Source: Aquimarina acroporae (GTDB lineage Bacteria > Bacteroidota > Bacteroidia > Flavobacteriales > Flavobacteriaceae). Taken from it: DNA of 64,000 bases. Positions within the stretch are counted from its first letter, which is position 1, and every line of letters starts with the position of its first letter. The notes below the pieces were generated by a model. It ran no database searches and was not told where the DNA came from. It was given only the letters and a program-made list of their open reading frames with translations. Of the stretch, positions 8,130-17,389 are shown in pieces. Where the stretch lies: assembly GCF_023195925.1 (NCBI RefSeq), contig NZ_JALPRE010000001.1, positions 850,850 to 914,849 on the forward strand, in the 5' to 3' direction. The translations under genes were made by a program, and so were the position numbers.

Positions 8130-8870
8130 TCACCATCTTCGACGATTATGTCTAGATTCATATTCATTTCTCTCATTTCGATCATCTTGACGCTCTCTTC
8201 TATCTTCTATACGTTCCCTATTATCTTCAACCAATTCTCTTTGAGTAGCTTGTATATCTTCTACTAGAGTATGTTCAAAGTTTTTTATTAATGTTTTATT
8301 AGCTAACGCTTTTTCTAGTTGAGAAGCATCGAAAGAAAAATTAACCTGTGTTATAGATTTTAAAATTTTAGCTTGTCGCTCTGCCCTTGAAATTTGAGCT
8401 TCAAAATCTCTAATATCATCTCTGCGATCTCTGAGATCATCCCTTTTATTAATTTGATCCCGAGCCATATCTCTTTGATCATCTCGTCCATCAAATCTAC
8501 CTCTATCTGAGTCTTCTCTATTATCTCGAATTTCCCTGCGGTCTGATCTAATTTCAGCAGAACTCTGCGCTATTTCTATTCTTGCTTGTTTTGCTTTTAC
8601 TTCGCTCTGTTTAACCTCTCTAATCATATCGGAGAGCATTTCTGTTTTTAACCTATTGGCAAGTTCTGCATTACGGCTGTCAAAGGCTTTGTTAAAAGCT
8701 TCAATTTTAATCTTAAAATCTTTTAATTCTTTGTTGTCTCTTTCCAGATTTTTCTTTCCTTCTACTAACTGCCTGGAATTATGAAGAGCTTCTCTAACAT
8801 TTTGTGCGCTCATACTGCTACATACAATCAGCAGGAATAGCGCAATTAGTTTATACTTTAAATTGTTCAT
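8130..8870 (-). CDS. Secreted Arg/Asp-rich coiled-coil protein
   Basis: 246 residues. A signal peptide (MNNLKYKLIALFLLIVCSSMSAQ) is followed by a long charged coiled coil with two striking patches of RD/DR dipeptides (about residues 108-155 and 215-246, for example RRDDIRDFEAQISRAERQ). The middle (about 165-205) is less charged and may be globular. It follows the DUF6515-like gene after only 17 bases and is closed by a strong terminator, so the two are a bicistron. The near-equal Arg and Asp content suggests salt-bridged fibres or polyelectrolyte binding; function unknown. Confidence 0.7.
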   Translation of the reverse strand: MNNLKYKLIALFLLIVCSSMSAQNVREALHNSRQLVEGKKNLERDNKELKDFKIKIEAFNKAFDSRNAELANRLKTEMLSDMIREVKQSEVKAKQARIEIAQSSAEIRSDRREIRDNREDSDRGRFDGRDDQRDMARDQINKRDDLRDRRDDIRDFEAQISRAERQAKILKSITQVNFSFDASQLEKALANKTLIKNFEHTLVEDIQATQRELVEDNRERIEDRRERQDDRNERNEYESRHNRRRW

Positions 8871-8887
8871 ATATGTTTTGTTTACGT

Positions 8888-9538
8888 TTAAGATTCTTTT
8901 TCTAGATATACCACTTCGAAAGCTGTATTACCATCATAGGTCGATATTTTTTTGTAGACGATATCGTTATATTGGTAATACACCCTCCCGTCGATAACTA
9001 CTTCTTCAGCATCTTTATGAATTTCTTTAATAGTGGTACCTACAGGAGGTTTTGTAATTTCATACTTTTCCTCCTTAGAAGTGGTATTGGTCATTTCTTT
9101 ATAATATACTCCTGAGTGATAGTAGAAAACGGATGGGCCAATTACTATTCTCGTATACCCTACTGGCAAAACTGTTATTCTAAAACCTACCGGAGGTATC
9201 ACTACCACATAACCATTATTGTAGCTGGTGTAATAAATACCTGCACAATAGAAATATGGTAAACCTCTATATACTACTCTAACATGGTGTATAGGTAAGG
9301 TACTAACTATTCTATGGTGTCTGGGATATCTGTAATACGGATTACGACGTATGGGCTGCGTATGACATCTACCGCTGTTATAATGCTCTGTGCTTAATCT
9401 TTTTTGAGTAGTATAGTCGCGAGAGGTAGCTACTCTATTACTTTTAGAATTACCTTTTCGCTGTGCCACTGCAGACTCTGTACTGGTAAAAATAATAAGT
9501 ATCGAAACTACTTTTATTAGGAAGGCGATCGTTCTCAT
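8888..9538 (-). CDS. DUF6515-like secreted protein
   Basis: 216 residues with an N-terminal signal peptide cleaved near AVAQ. The first third is basic and His/Arg/Tyr-rich (RRNPYYRYPRHHR). The rest consists of repeated units of the type GxRxxxLPxGxxxxxxGxxxYYxxGVYY, as in the DUF6515 family. At least two such units are visible (about 85-150 and 160-200). A TACTTTTG -7-like box is on the minus strand at 9592-9585. First gene of a two-gene transcript with the Arg/Asp-rich protein. Probably a cell-envelope protein; biochemical role unknown. Confidence 0.7.
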   Translation of the reverse strand: MRTIAFLIKVVSILIIFTSTESAVAQRKGNSKSNRVATSRDYTTQKRLSTEHYNSGRCHTQPIRRNPYYRYPRHHRIVSTLPIHHVRVVYRGLPYFYCAGIYYTSYNNGYVVVIPPVGFRITVLPVGYTRIVIGPSVFYYHSGVYYKEMTNTTSKEEKYEITKPPVGTTIKEIHKDAEEVVIDGRVYYQYNDIVYKKISTYDGNTAFEVVYLEKES

Positions 9539-9688
9539 AGTGTTTTAGATATATTTTGAATAATTAATCTCTATTAATTCTATTCAAAAGTACCAGCCAA
9601 CACCATTTTATGTCGCTTTAACTTCACCGAAGCGTCTCCACATGTTATCGAAACGACCTTATTTACTTGTGAACTGTTCTTATAAAAA

Positions 9689-10744
9689 CTATTGTTTAGG
9701 AAACTTCACTGTTCCTATTTTGCCTTCTCGTAATATAGTTACCGAAATAATATCTCCCACGTTCATTTTTTTGACTTTTTCCTTTACCAGATATCCAGAA
9801 TTTTCATTTTCAAACTTAATTCCGGCGATTTCCAAAATAACGTCTCCGCCTAACATAATTTTTTCTCCGTCTATAGTCGCAGGAATCCTTCCTCCTTTAA
9901 GACCAAGTTTACCTGCCGTTCCTTGAGTAGATGTATTTAAGATCAGTAACCCCGTATCTTGCGGAATATTTAAAACCTTGGCTAAAGTTCCCGATACCAA
10001 TTTAGCTTCCATACCAGTCCAGGTATCTGGATCTTCCATCAATAGTTTATTTGCTACATTCGACGACACCGCAAAGCCAATACCATCAAAACCTCCAGAG
10101 ATCGTATAAATCCTACTAGCTATACCTACCACTTCTCCTTTCATGTTAAATACGGGACCTCCAGAATTACCAGGATTGATAGCAGCATCTGTTTGTAGAA
10201 ATTCTACTTTCACAAAGTTATTGCTTAAATTTTCAGGAATATGTCTGCCACTTAAAATCCCTCTGGAAAGTGATTGTTTAAAACCATGCGGAGCTCCTAA
10301 AACGAATATATCCTCTCCTATCTGAACGTTATCTGAGTTCCCAATAGTAGCTATTTTTTTGTTCTTGATTTCAAACTCTTCTTTAATTTTCAAAAGTGCA
10401 ACATCGGCACTTGGGTTTGAGGATAGTACTTCGGCTTCATATGTATCACCATCAACAAAAGATACAGTTATTACTTCTGCAGCCTTAATCACATGCTCGG
10501 CAGTCCAGATTAGACCTTCTTTTGAAATTAAAAACCCTGATCCTTGAGAAGACTGAGTGGCTAATTTTCGGTTTACACCTTCGCCTTGTGAACCAATACT
10601 CACAACATCTATGACAACCACCGATGAATTGATCTGCTTGTAAAGATCTGCCAAGTTCTGACTATATAAATCATTGAACAAAAAACAGAATACCAACAGA
10701 TAAAGTATTCGATTATTCAAAAAAAAGAATCGATGCATTTTCAT
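9689..10744 (-). CDS. HtrA/DegP-type periplasmic serine protease
   Basis: 351 residues. A signal peptide ends near LYSQ and a trypsin-like domain follows, with catalytic H84 (TAEHVI), D114 (SADVALLK) and S194 (PGNSGGPV). One C-terminal PDZ-like domain covers about 245-350 (LGLKGGRIPATIDGEKIMLGGDVILEIAGIKF). Classical DegP has two PDZ domains and a longer Q-linker, so this is closer to a single-PDZ DegS/HtrA-like form. Likely role: periplasmic protein quality control or regulated cleavage. It is 25 bases downstream of the small secreted protein at 10770-11180 on the same strand, which could be a substrate or modulator (inference). Confidence 0.88.
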   Translation of the reverse strand: MKMHRFFFLNNRILYLLVFCFLFNDLYSQNLADLYKQINSSVVVIDVVSIGSQGEGVNRKLATQSSQGSGFLISKEGLIWTAEHVIKAAEVITVSFVDGDTYEAEVLSSNPSADVALLKIKEEFEIKNKKIATIGNSDNVQIGEDIFVLGAPHGFKQSLSRGILSGRHIPENLSNNFVKVEFLQTDAAINPGNSGGPVFNMKGEVVGIASRIYTISGGFDGIGFAVSSNVANKLLMEDPDTWTGMEAKLVSGTLAKVLNIPQDTGLLILNTSTQGTAGKLGLKGGRIPATIDGEKIMLGGDVILEIAGIKFENENSGYLVKEKVKKMNVGDIISVTILREGKIGTVKFPKQ

Positions 10745-10769
10745 ATTATAGATGTTTGTATTTACTAGT

Positions 10770-11180
10770 TTATAATTGATTTAATCGCTTACTTATAGAC
10801 CAATAAAGTCGATCATAAAACTGCGAAAACTTTTTAAACAGCACTTCAGGTAAGACTTGTTCCAATTCTTCGTTCTGTTTTTCTACTAAACCTTTAAATC
10901 GATCAATCATTTCAATTTTAGTAAGTTTTGAATTCTCTCCCAGCTGTCTCATTTTTAGACCATAATACGATGTAATAATTTTAAACCTATCCACAGTTTT
11001 CTGTTCCAAAACAGTATCATTGGTTATTTCATTGAACCAATTTTCAATGTAATGTATTTCTTCTTTTTGAAAGATTTCAATAACTGAATTGCTGGTTTTC
11101 TTATCTAGTTCCTCTTGTCCAAAAGCAGATATCCAGATTGTAGATAATATCAAAACAATTATACATTCTTTGAAGTACAT
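10770..11180 (-). CDS. Small secreted protein, paralogue of the gene at 2445
   Basis: 136 residues with a signal peptide (MYFKECIIVLILSTIWISAFGQ) and a charged helical mature part. Shares the EIF..E start, the KM..L....KLTK...I..F core and length with the 138-residue protein at 2445-2861. It is directly upstream of the HtrA-type protease, gap 25 bases, probably co-transcribed. A TAACTTTA -7-like box lies on the minus strand at 11230-11223. No named family recognised. Confidence 0.65.
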   Translation of the reverse strand: MYFKECIIVLILSTIWISAFGQEELDKKTSNSVIEIFQKEEIHYIENWFNEITNDTVLEQKTVDRFKIITSYYGLKMRQLGENSKLTKIEMIDRFKGLVEKQNEELEQVLPEVLFKKFSQFYDRLYWSISKRLNQL

Positions 11181-11395
11181 TTATAGTTGGATGATTTATA
11201 TGTGACTCATTTATAACTTTACTAAAGTTAGTGGTTTTAATCGAATTCTATTTTACAAATAGACTCCTATTTTTTACCAAATTCTGTGATAACTCAAGTT
11301 TAATCATAAAAAATCACTTAAACATTATCTTATGGTAAACCTCATTTTATATTCTAAATCATTTTGTAACTTTAAAATAAATTTACCCTGAAGAT

Positions 11396-13594
11396 ATGGC
11401 TTTTTCCCTCGAGCAATTCGGAATTTTGACTGAAAAAACGTTACTCTTTCTTTTCATCATGACAAAAGATGGGCAGATCATTGAGAGTAATAAACGATGT
11501 AAAATTTTACTTCCATCCGAAAATCAAGAAATAAAAGGCAGATATATCACAGATTTTATCATTGATGAAGATGTACATATTTTTACTAGGACTATTTCTG
11601 AATTGTCAGAACAAAACCCTATTGTGAATGAATCTTTTACCTTTCCGTTAAGTAGAATGGGGGTTTTATCTTTAAAGTTTGATTTTACCTTACACAACGA
11701 TCTCATTTATGTTTCAGGAGTAGACACTACCGAAGAGTATAAAGAGCACAGAGCATTAGTTACCATATCAAAACTTACCAAAACTGGCGCATGGTATTTT
11801 AACCCAATCACCAAAGAAATGTATTGGACCAAAGGATGTTACTTGATCAAAGATCTTGACCCTGACACTCCAATGACAAGAGATTTAGGTGCTAGTTTTT
11901 ACCCGGAAGAATCAAGAGCCAGAGTAGAGAATTATTTAAATACACTCATCAAAGAAAAAGAACCCTATGAGTATACCGAAAAAATAATTACTCATAAGGG
12001 AAATGAAAAATGGGTAAAAGTAGTTGCGCAACCTGTAATATTCAGAAATGAAGTAGTATATGTCAATGGTACTATTGCCGACGTAACAGAACGACATAAC
12101 TATGTTGAAAAACTGAAACATAATGAAAGAATAAAGCACTTGGCTTTAAAGGGAATACAGTCTGGGTTATTTGACTATAACATAGAGCAAAATAAAGTTT
12201 TTTATAGTTTAGATTACAAAAGAATGCTTGGTTTACCAAGCGACCAGGAATATCTTTCTAAAAAGGACTTTAGAGCAATGATTCATCCAGACGACCTAGA
12301 TGCTGCAACAAAAAGAAAAGAAGATAATTTTAAAAACAAGGAACAACATTATTATAATCATTATCGTCTACGAGATAAGAAAGGAAATTACAGATATTAT
12401 GAAGTTCATGGTTTTAGAATAAAAAATGAAAAGGGAGAAACCGTAAGACTCATCGGGAACCTTATCGATGTGCATCAAAGAAAATTAAACGAAAAAACAA
12501 TACAAGAAAACAAAAAGAGGCTTCGTGCTATGGTAAATAATGGTATGGATCACACCATATTATTGAATACCAAAGGAGAAATTCTCATGGCAGACAAAGC
12601 TTCTGTAGAAACCATAAAACAAGATTATGATAGAGATCCTACCAGTGAAACTACCTTATTTATAGATGTAATCCCTTTGAACTTTAAACCAGTTTTTCTT
12701 CATGCTTTTAATGAGGCATTAAAAGGAAACACCATGAAAAGGGAGTTTGAAAGAATTACGCAACTAGGTTCAAACCAATGGCTTGAGACCAAGTACATTC
12801 CTATTTTTGATGAGGGTACCAAAGTAAACTCTGTACTCATTACGTTTTTAGATATTACCGAAGAAAAACATGCCGAATTGGCTATACGACAAGCACATAT
12901 CAAAGAACAAGAGTTAAGTGATTTAAAATCTAATATTCTTTCTAACCTTAGCCATGAAATAAGAACACCGCTTAATGGAATCATGACGATAAGTAAACTT
13001 CTTCAATTTGAAGAAAGTCCTGAAGAACGAGAGAAATTGATTGGTTACTTACAAGAAAGTCAAGATCGACTATTAGACACCCTAACCACACTTTCCAATT
13101 TTAGCGAACTGGAAAGCATCCAAAAGAACCTAGATTATGCTTTAATTGACATTAATTACCTGGTAGAAACATCGTTTAGAGAACATAGGCATATTGCAAC
13201 AACAAAAAACCTAGATTACTCATTAGTTTTAGATGAATCTATACCTAAAGCTATCATAGACAAGAACTTATTCAAAACAGCATTAGATAACATTATACAT
13301 AATGCTATTAAATATACAAATCAAGGCAGCGTACAAGTAAAAATTAAAAGGTCCAAAAAAAATATCTATATTTATGTTATAGATACCGGAATCGGAATCG
13401 ATGAAAAAAGCTTTCAAAAAATCTTTGACCCTTTCGTGCAAGAAAGTATTGGTCTTAGCCGAAAATATGAAGGTACTGGTATCGGGCTCAGTCTTTCGAA
13501 ACGATATATCGAAATACTGGGCGGCAAAATAAAGGTAAAAAGTGAATTGGGTAAAGGCACCGAATTCAAAATTTTAATTCCAAATCGCCTATGA
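11396..13594 (+). CDS. Multi-PAS sensor histidine kinase
   Basis: 732 residues, soluble, no transmembrane helix. In order: a degenerate N-terminal PAS (about 10-110), PAS_3-type domain (about 120-230, WYFNPITKEMYWTKG), second PAS_3 (about 245-358, MIHPDDLDAATKRK), further PAS (about 365-490), HisKA with phosphoacceptor H520 (NLSHEIRTPLNGI), and HATPase_c with DNIIHNAIKYT, DTGIGID and GTGIGLSLSKR boxes. Cytoplasmic signal integration through PAS ligands is likely; the signal is unknown. Overlaps the following receiver gene by four bases, so the receiver is its partner. The region between it and the divergent gene at 11180 (215 bases) must hold both promoters; I see no clear -7 box for this gene. 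Confidence 0.93.
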   Translation: MAFSLEQFGILTEKTLLFLFIMTKDGQIIESNKRCKILLPSENQEIKGRYITDFIIDEDVHIFTRTISELSEQNPIVNESFTFPLSRMGVLSLKFDFTLHNDLIYVSGVDTTEEYKEHRALVTISKLTKTGAWYFNPITKEMYWTKGCYLIKDLDPDTPMTRDLGASFYPEESRARVENYLNTLIKEKEPYEYTEKIITHKGNEKWVKVVAQPVIFRNEVVYVNGTIADVTERHNYVEKLKHNERIKHLALKGIQSGLFDYNIEQNKVFYSLDYKRMLGLPSDQEYLSKKDFRAMIHPDDLDAATKRKEDNFKNKEQHYYNHYRLRDKKGNYRYYEVHGFRIKNEKGETVRLIGNLIDVHQRKLNEKTIQENKKRLRAMVNNGMDHTILLNTKGEILMADKASVETIKQDYDRDPTSETTLFIDVIPLNFKPVFLHAFNEALKGNTMKREFERITQLGSNQWLETKYIPIFDEGTKVNSVLITFLDITEEKHAELAIRQAHIKEQELSDLKSNILSNLSHEIRTPLNGIMTISKLLQFEESPEEREKLIGYLQESQDRLLDTLTTLSNFSELESIQKNLDYALIDINYLVETSFREHRHIATTKNLDYSLVLDESIPKAIIDKNLFKTALDNIIHNAIKYTNQGSVQVKIKRSKKNIYIYVIDTGIGIDEKSFQKIFDPFVQESIGLSRKYEGTGIGLSLSKRYIEILGGKIKVKSELGKGTEFKILIPNRL

Positions 13595-13959
13595 ATATTC
13601 TCTACGTAGAGGACAACAAAATAAATGCTATGGTTATGGATAAAATGTTATCCAAAAATAATTCTAACGTATTTATCGCTGAAAACGGTTCGCAAGCACT
13701 AAAAGTTGTAAAAGAAAAAAACCTTGATCTTATTCTAGTAGATATCAACCTAGGGCTAAATCAAATGGATGGTTGCGAATTGCTAGAACGATTCAAAAAG
13801 CTAGATTACCTAGAAAACATTCCTGTTTTTGCGGTAACTGCCTATGCTATGCCTGGTGATGAACAGCGATTTATAAAAATAGGTTTTGATAAATATTTTT
13901 CTAAACCAGTTAATTTTGACAAATTATTATCTGCTATTTCTACTATTGGTGTAAGCTAA
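13591..13959 (+). CDS. Single-domain response regulator
   Basis: 122 residues, only a receiver domain: E7/D8 acidic pair, phosphoacceptor D51 (LVDINL), T in AVTAYAM and K in YFSKPV. It has no output domain and its ATG overlaps the kinase stop (ATGA), so the pair behaves like a hybrid kinase split after the catalytic domain. It may relay phosphate to another protein or act as a phosphate sink. It converges with the DEAD helicase gene, 17 bases away. Confidence 0.9.
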   Translation: MNILYVEDNKINAMVMDKMLSKNNSNVFIAENGSQALKVVKEKNLDLILVDINLGLNQMDGCELLERFKKLDYLENIPVFAVTAYAMPGDEQRFIKIGFDKYFSKPVNFDKLLSAISTIGVS

Positions 13960-13976
13960 GTATTATTACCTGTTAT

Positions 13977-15086
13977 TTATCTAATCTGATGAAATCTGAT
14001 AGATAACTGTTTTTCTAGCTCTCTAAGGGTTTTAATCTCTGGTTTAGTAATAAGTGCCAAGGACAATCCTTTTTTCCCCGCTCTAGCGGTTCTACCACTT
14101 CGATGGGTGTAATATTCTACTTGATCTGGAAGTTGATAATGAATAACAAAAGCTAATCCTGCAACATCGATACCTCTAGCGGCGACATCTGTAGAAACCA
14201 ATAATTGCAAAGTTTCTTTTCTAAAAGCTCGCATCACCTTATCCCTATCTTTTTGTGTCATCTCTCCTTCTAACAACCCTACCTCATAATTTTTGGCTAA
14301 TAATTGTTTCGATAGTGTCCTTGCGGCTACCTTGGTTCTGGTAAAAATTATTCCTCGTTTATCCTTTTGCGATTTTAAGAAATAGGAAAGTGTATCTAGT
14401 TTACTCGATTCATCTCCTACTACAAACTGGTGTTCTATGGAAGTATTTACAGCATCTTTCTTATCAACAGTAATTCGTATTGCATTAGGCTGTACATATT
14501 CTTTAATAATATCATCCAAAGAATGAGGCATTGTAGCAGAAAAAAGCCACACATTTCTGCGCCCTTTGGTTTTTCCTAAAATTGTTCGTAAGTCATTTTT
14601 GAAGCCCATACTTAACATTTCATCAGCCTCATCCATTACCAAAACTTTTATTTTAGAAATATCTACTACTTTTCTATTAATGAGATCTACCAATCGACCA
14701 GGTGTGGCAACAATAATATGTGTTGGTCTTTTGAGTCTGGAAATCTGTCTTTCTATTTTTTCTCCTCCATAGACAGATTCGGTAAAAATCTTATCTGTAT
14801 ACTTGGTAAACTTAAAAAGTTGTTTCGCAATTTGTTGTCCAAGTTCTCTGGTAGGAGCAAGAATTAATGCTTGAACATGTTTTTTATTTGGATCTATCTT
14901 CGACAACAATGGAACGCCAAAAGCTGCTGTTTTTCCTGTTCCTGTTTGCGCCTTACCAATAAAATCTGTAGAATCATTTAACAGTATGGGAATAGCTTGT
15001 TCCTGTATTTTTGTGGGAACCATAATCCCCATTTCTTTCAAGCCCTTATTTAAATCTTTGGGCACTCCTAATTCTAAAAATGTCAT
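13977..15086 (-). CDS. DEAD-box RNA helicase (RhlE/CshA-like)
   Basis: 369 residues with the full motif set: Q motif (PTKIQEQAIP), motif I AQTGTGKT, Ia PTRELGQQ, II DEAD, III SAT, V DVAARGIDV and VI HRSGRTARAG. It is only the two RecA-like domains, without the basic C-terminal extension of larger cold-shock helicases. Likely acts in RNA unwinding, ribosome assembly or cold adaptation. A TATTTTTG -7-like box at 15112-15105 on the minus strand predicts a very short leader of about 12 bases. Confidence 0.92.
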   Translation of the reverse strand: MTFLELGVPKDLNKGLKEMGIMVPTKIQEQAIPILLNDSTDFIGKAQTGTGKTAAFGVPLLSKIDPNKKHVQALILAPTRELGQQIAKQLFKFTKYTDKIFTESVYGGEKIERQISRLKRPTHIIVATPGRLVDLINRKVVDISKIKVLVMDEADEMLSMGFKNDLRTILGKTKGRRNVWLFSATMPHSLDDIIKEYVQPNAIRITVDKKDAVNTSIEHQFVVGDESSKLDTLSYFLKSQKDKRGIIFTRTKVAARTLSKQLLAKNYEVGLLEGEMTQKDRDKVMRAFRKETLQLLVSTDVAARGIDVAGLAFVIHYQLPDQVEYYTHRSGRTARAGKKGLSLALITKPEIKTLRELEKQLSIRFHQIR

Positions 15087-15171
15087 TGTTGCCTATTTAG
15101 AGTGCAAAAATAATTGAATTAATCAATTACTTCGTGTAATCTTTATAGAAGTATAAAAACAAATTAAAGAA

Positions 15172-15555
15172 TTAGCACGAAATACTTAAAAAGTAAATAA
15201 ATAATTGTTTGTTCAATGTTAGTCCTTTCTTATGGTAGTGCTTGGTATTCATACAAAAACCACCAGAACAGTTGAAGTCCGCTTCTTGATCTGCCGAAAT
15301 GATATCAATAAAAGATAATTTCTCTATATGACTATGGTCATGATCATGTCCCTCTTCGCTATCACATTGGAGATTGTGAGAAAAAACCTTCTTTTTACTT
15401 AATAAATCTGATCTGGAAATCTTGGTATGTAATCCAAAAACTTTAGCATCTTCACCTATCGAAAAGTTAGAAGGCAACTGTTGAGATTGTGCGTTTCCAA
15501 TAGTAGCGAAAGATAAAACAGCCAGTAAAATAGAGTAGTGTAAAAGTTTAGTCAT
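15172..15555 (-). CDS. Secreted His/Cys-rich small protein, possible metal binder
   Basis: 127 residues from the second ATG at 15555, which gives the best signal peptide (MTKLLHYSILLAVLSFATIGNAQ); an earlier ATG at 15567 adds four residues. The mature part has a His cluster (EEGHDHDHSH) and a C-terminal block CSGGFCMNTKHYHKKG, ending in a final cysteine. Together these give seven histidines and several cysteines in about 90 residues, which suggests zinc or copper binding or disulfides. No family recognised. It stands alone, upstream of the helicase on the same strand but with an 85-base gap. Confidence 0.55.
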   Translation of the reverse strand: MTKLLHYSILLAVLSFATIGNAQSQQLPSNFSIGEDAKVFGLHTKISRSDLLSKKKVFSHNLQCDSEEGHDHDHSHIEKLSFIDIISADQEADFNCSGGFCMNTKHYHKKGLTLNKQLFIYFLSISC

Positions 15556-15766
15556 ACGGTTCTGCAATTAGGGGTTGAGTTTTACGTTAATACCTTTCGA
15601 AAGTATAGGAAACTAGGCAAAAACACCTTTTTCTTACAGTCTTACTTTCAAAATCATCGGCAAAATACACATATTATCGTTTAAATGCAACATAAATTTG
15701 TTTTTTAACACTTTTAACAAGCAAATAACCAGAACCGTTTACAATTTAATATGCTATTTACGTTAA

Positions 15767-16657
15767 CTAGAAGAGTTTTCCATCATTAGAAAGGTGTTCA
15801 GGAAGATGAAGTTCTATGTTTAACGCTTCATTAAGTTGACGAATAAAATATGTCGATAATAGCGGTGATTCTTTTTCAATATTTTGATGAACAAAGAAAT
15901 GTATATGATTAATACCTTGTTTTTTCCATGCTGTTAACCTCTTCACCCAATCATCTAACCTGGAATAATCGGTAGTATGATTGGCTCCCACATAGCGTAT
16001 AAATGCTTCATCATTGGTAAGTCGCATATGCAAAAGATCTCTTCTTCCAGCTGTATCAGTAATAATATTTGCAATGTTATTTTCTTCTAAAAGATGATAT
16101 AATTCATCTGCAACCTGACTATCATTAAACCAATCTGTATGTCTGAATTCTACTGACAATCGAACTTCTTTGGGCCATTTTTCAATAAATCTCACAACTC
16201 TATCAAAGTTTTTTGGTGCAAAATTACCATGCATTTGCAAAAAAATTGTTCCTAATTTTTCTTTTAAGTGCATTGCATTAGCCAGATATTCATCTACATA
16301 GGGTTGTACATCATCATTCAATCTTTTAAGATGAGAAATGTTTTGAACCAGCTTAGGGAAAAATTTAAAATCTTTAGGAGTTTTGTGATACCATTTTTTG
16401 AACTGATCTTCAGGAAAAATCCTATAAAAGGTAGCATTCAATTCAATACTATTAAACTGTCTTGAGTAATATTCTAGTTCATCTTTGGTTCCTCTTGGGT
16501 AAAAACCTTTTAAATCTTGTCGATTCCATTTTGCACAACCTACGTATACTGATAAGTTATTGGTCTTTTTCTTATCAAGAATTTTAGACGTGTCGGGATG
16601 ATCTTTTGGTAATTCAAAATCTATAAGTTCAGGATGCTCTACTTTACCAAATTGCAT
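15767..16657 (-). CDS. DUF72 (YecE-like) TIM-barrel protein
   Basis: 296 residues. Contains the DUF72 hallmarks: VGCAKW near the start, then FYPRGTKDELEYYSRQFNSIELNATFYR, FKFFPKL, FLQMHGNF, RLSVEFRHTDWF and the late YVGANHTTDYSRLDDWVKR segment. The usual family length is 240-300. The fold resembles a TIM barrel and metal- or nuclease-like roles have been proposed, but the reaction is not established. Monocistronic as far as can be seen, with a TATTTTTG -7-like box at 16693-16686 on the minus strand. Confidence 0.88.
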   Translation of the reverse strand: MQFGKVEHPELIDFELPKDHPDTSKILDKKKTNNLSVYVGCAKWNRQDLKGFYPRGTKDELEYYSRQFNSIELNATFYRIFPEDQFKKWYHKTPKDFKFFPKLVQNISHLKRLNDDVQPYVDEYLANAMHLKEKLGTIFLQMHGNFAPKNFDRVVRFIEKWPKEVRLSVEFRHTDWFNDSQVADELYHLLEENNIANIITDTAGRRDLLHMRLTNDEAFIRYVGANHTTDYSRLDDWVKRLTAWKKQGINHIHFFVHQNIEKESPLLSTYFIRQLNEALNIELHLPEHLSNDGKLF

Positions 16658-16960
16658 ATGCTTATTTTTAAGATGAATAGTTAAACAAAAATAAAATTTA
16701 ATTGTTTTCTCGGCTTACTATTACGTCATCTTCAATTTATGTTTTTGAAACACTCTTTTATTTACCTGTGCAGAAACTCCTTACAATTACTTTTAAGTAC
16801 CTTATAATTAAATTAATACAGATTCAAAACAAAAAACATATGTTTGTTAGATTTTAATGTCACCGGGCTTCAAATATTGTTTATAAGTAGTTTAAAACTC
16901 AAATAAAGGTCATGATTTTTGAATAAAACAATTAAGTAACTTTAGTAAACCTTCTTTATT
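16658..16960. other. Divergent intergenic region, 303 bases
   Basis: AT-rich spacer between the minus-strand DUF72 gene and the plus-strand gene at 16961. It holds the minus-strand TATTTTTG box (16693-16686) and a plus-strand TAACTTTA box at 16937-16944, about 17 bases before the next ATG, with a TTG 15 bases upstream. I see no ORF, tRNA or strong hairpin in the middle part. Confidence 0.4.
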
Positions 16961-17371
16961 ATGGAAAACAGGGAATCAAATTTATTGGCAATGCGACCTC
17001 AATTGCTTAATGCAAGAGTGTCAGAAAACATGACTAGTGATGAACAATTTCAGAACGGTACTATAAGACCAATTGTTAAACTGCAGGGAGATTTATTGAT
17101 AGCAGTTTTTAAGAACTACATAAAAAAAAGAAAAAATACTTTTTACGAACTCAATCTTGAAAAACGCATGGCTTTTATAGAGAACGCGGTTCAAAAAGAT
17201 ATGAAGTTCAGAAACAGTTTAAAAGGAATGATCATTGGTCAGTTCACCGTTGAGGAATATTCAACCTATATTCAAAACTCTTCTGCTTTAAACAAACGTA
17301 TGATGAATATTGTAAAAGAGCGCTTACAAGATAATATACAATTGCTCGAAAGTCGCTCTTATGTGTATTAA
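16961..17371 (+). CDS. Conserved flavobacterial protein of unknown function
   Basis: 136 residues, soluble, helical. Contains DEQFQNGTIRPIVKLQGDLL, FKNYIKKRKNTFY and RNSLKGMIIGQFTVEEY, a pattern I recognise from a widespread flavobacterial family that is often labelled glyoxalase in databases, although no glyoxalase fold or metal ligands are visible here. No signal peptide. It converges on purC with an 18-base gap. Real gene, function unknown. Confidence 0.75.
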   Translation: MENRESNLLAMRPQLLNARVSENMTSDEQFQNGTIRPIVKLQGDLLIAVFKNYIKKRKNTFYELNLEKRMAFIENAVQKDMKFRNSLKGMIIGQFTVEEYSTYIQNSSALNKRMMNIVKERLQDNIQLLESRSYVY

Positions 17372-17389
17372 GGTTATTGTAGTAACTAC

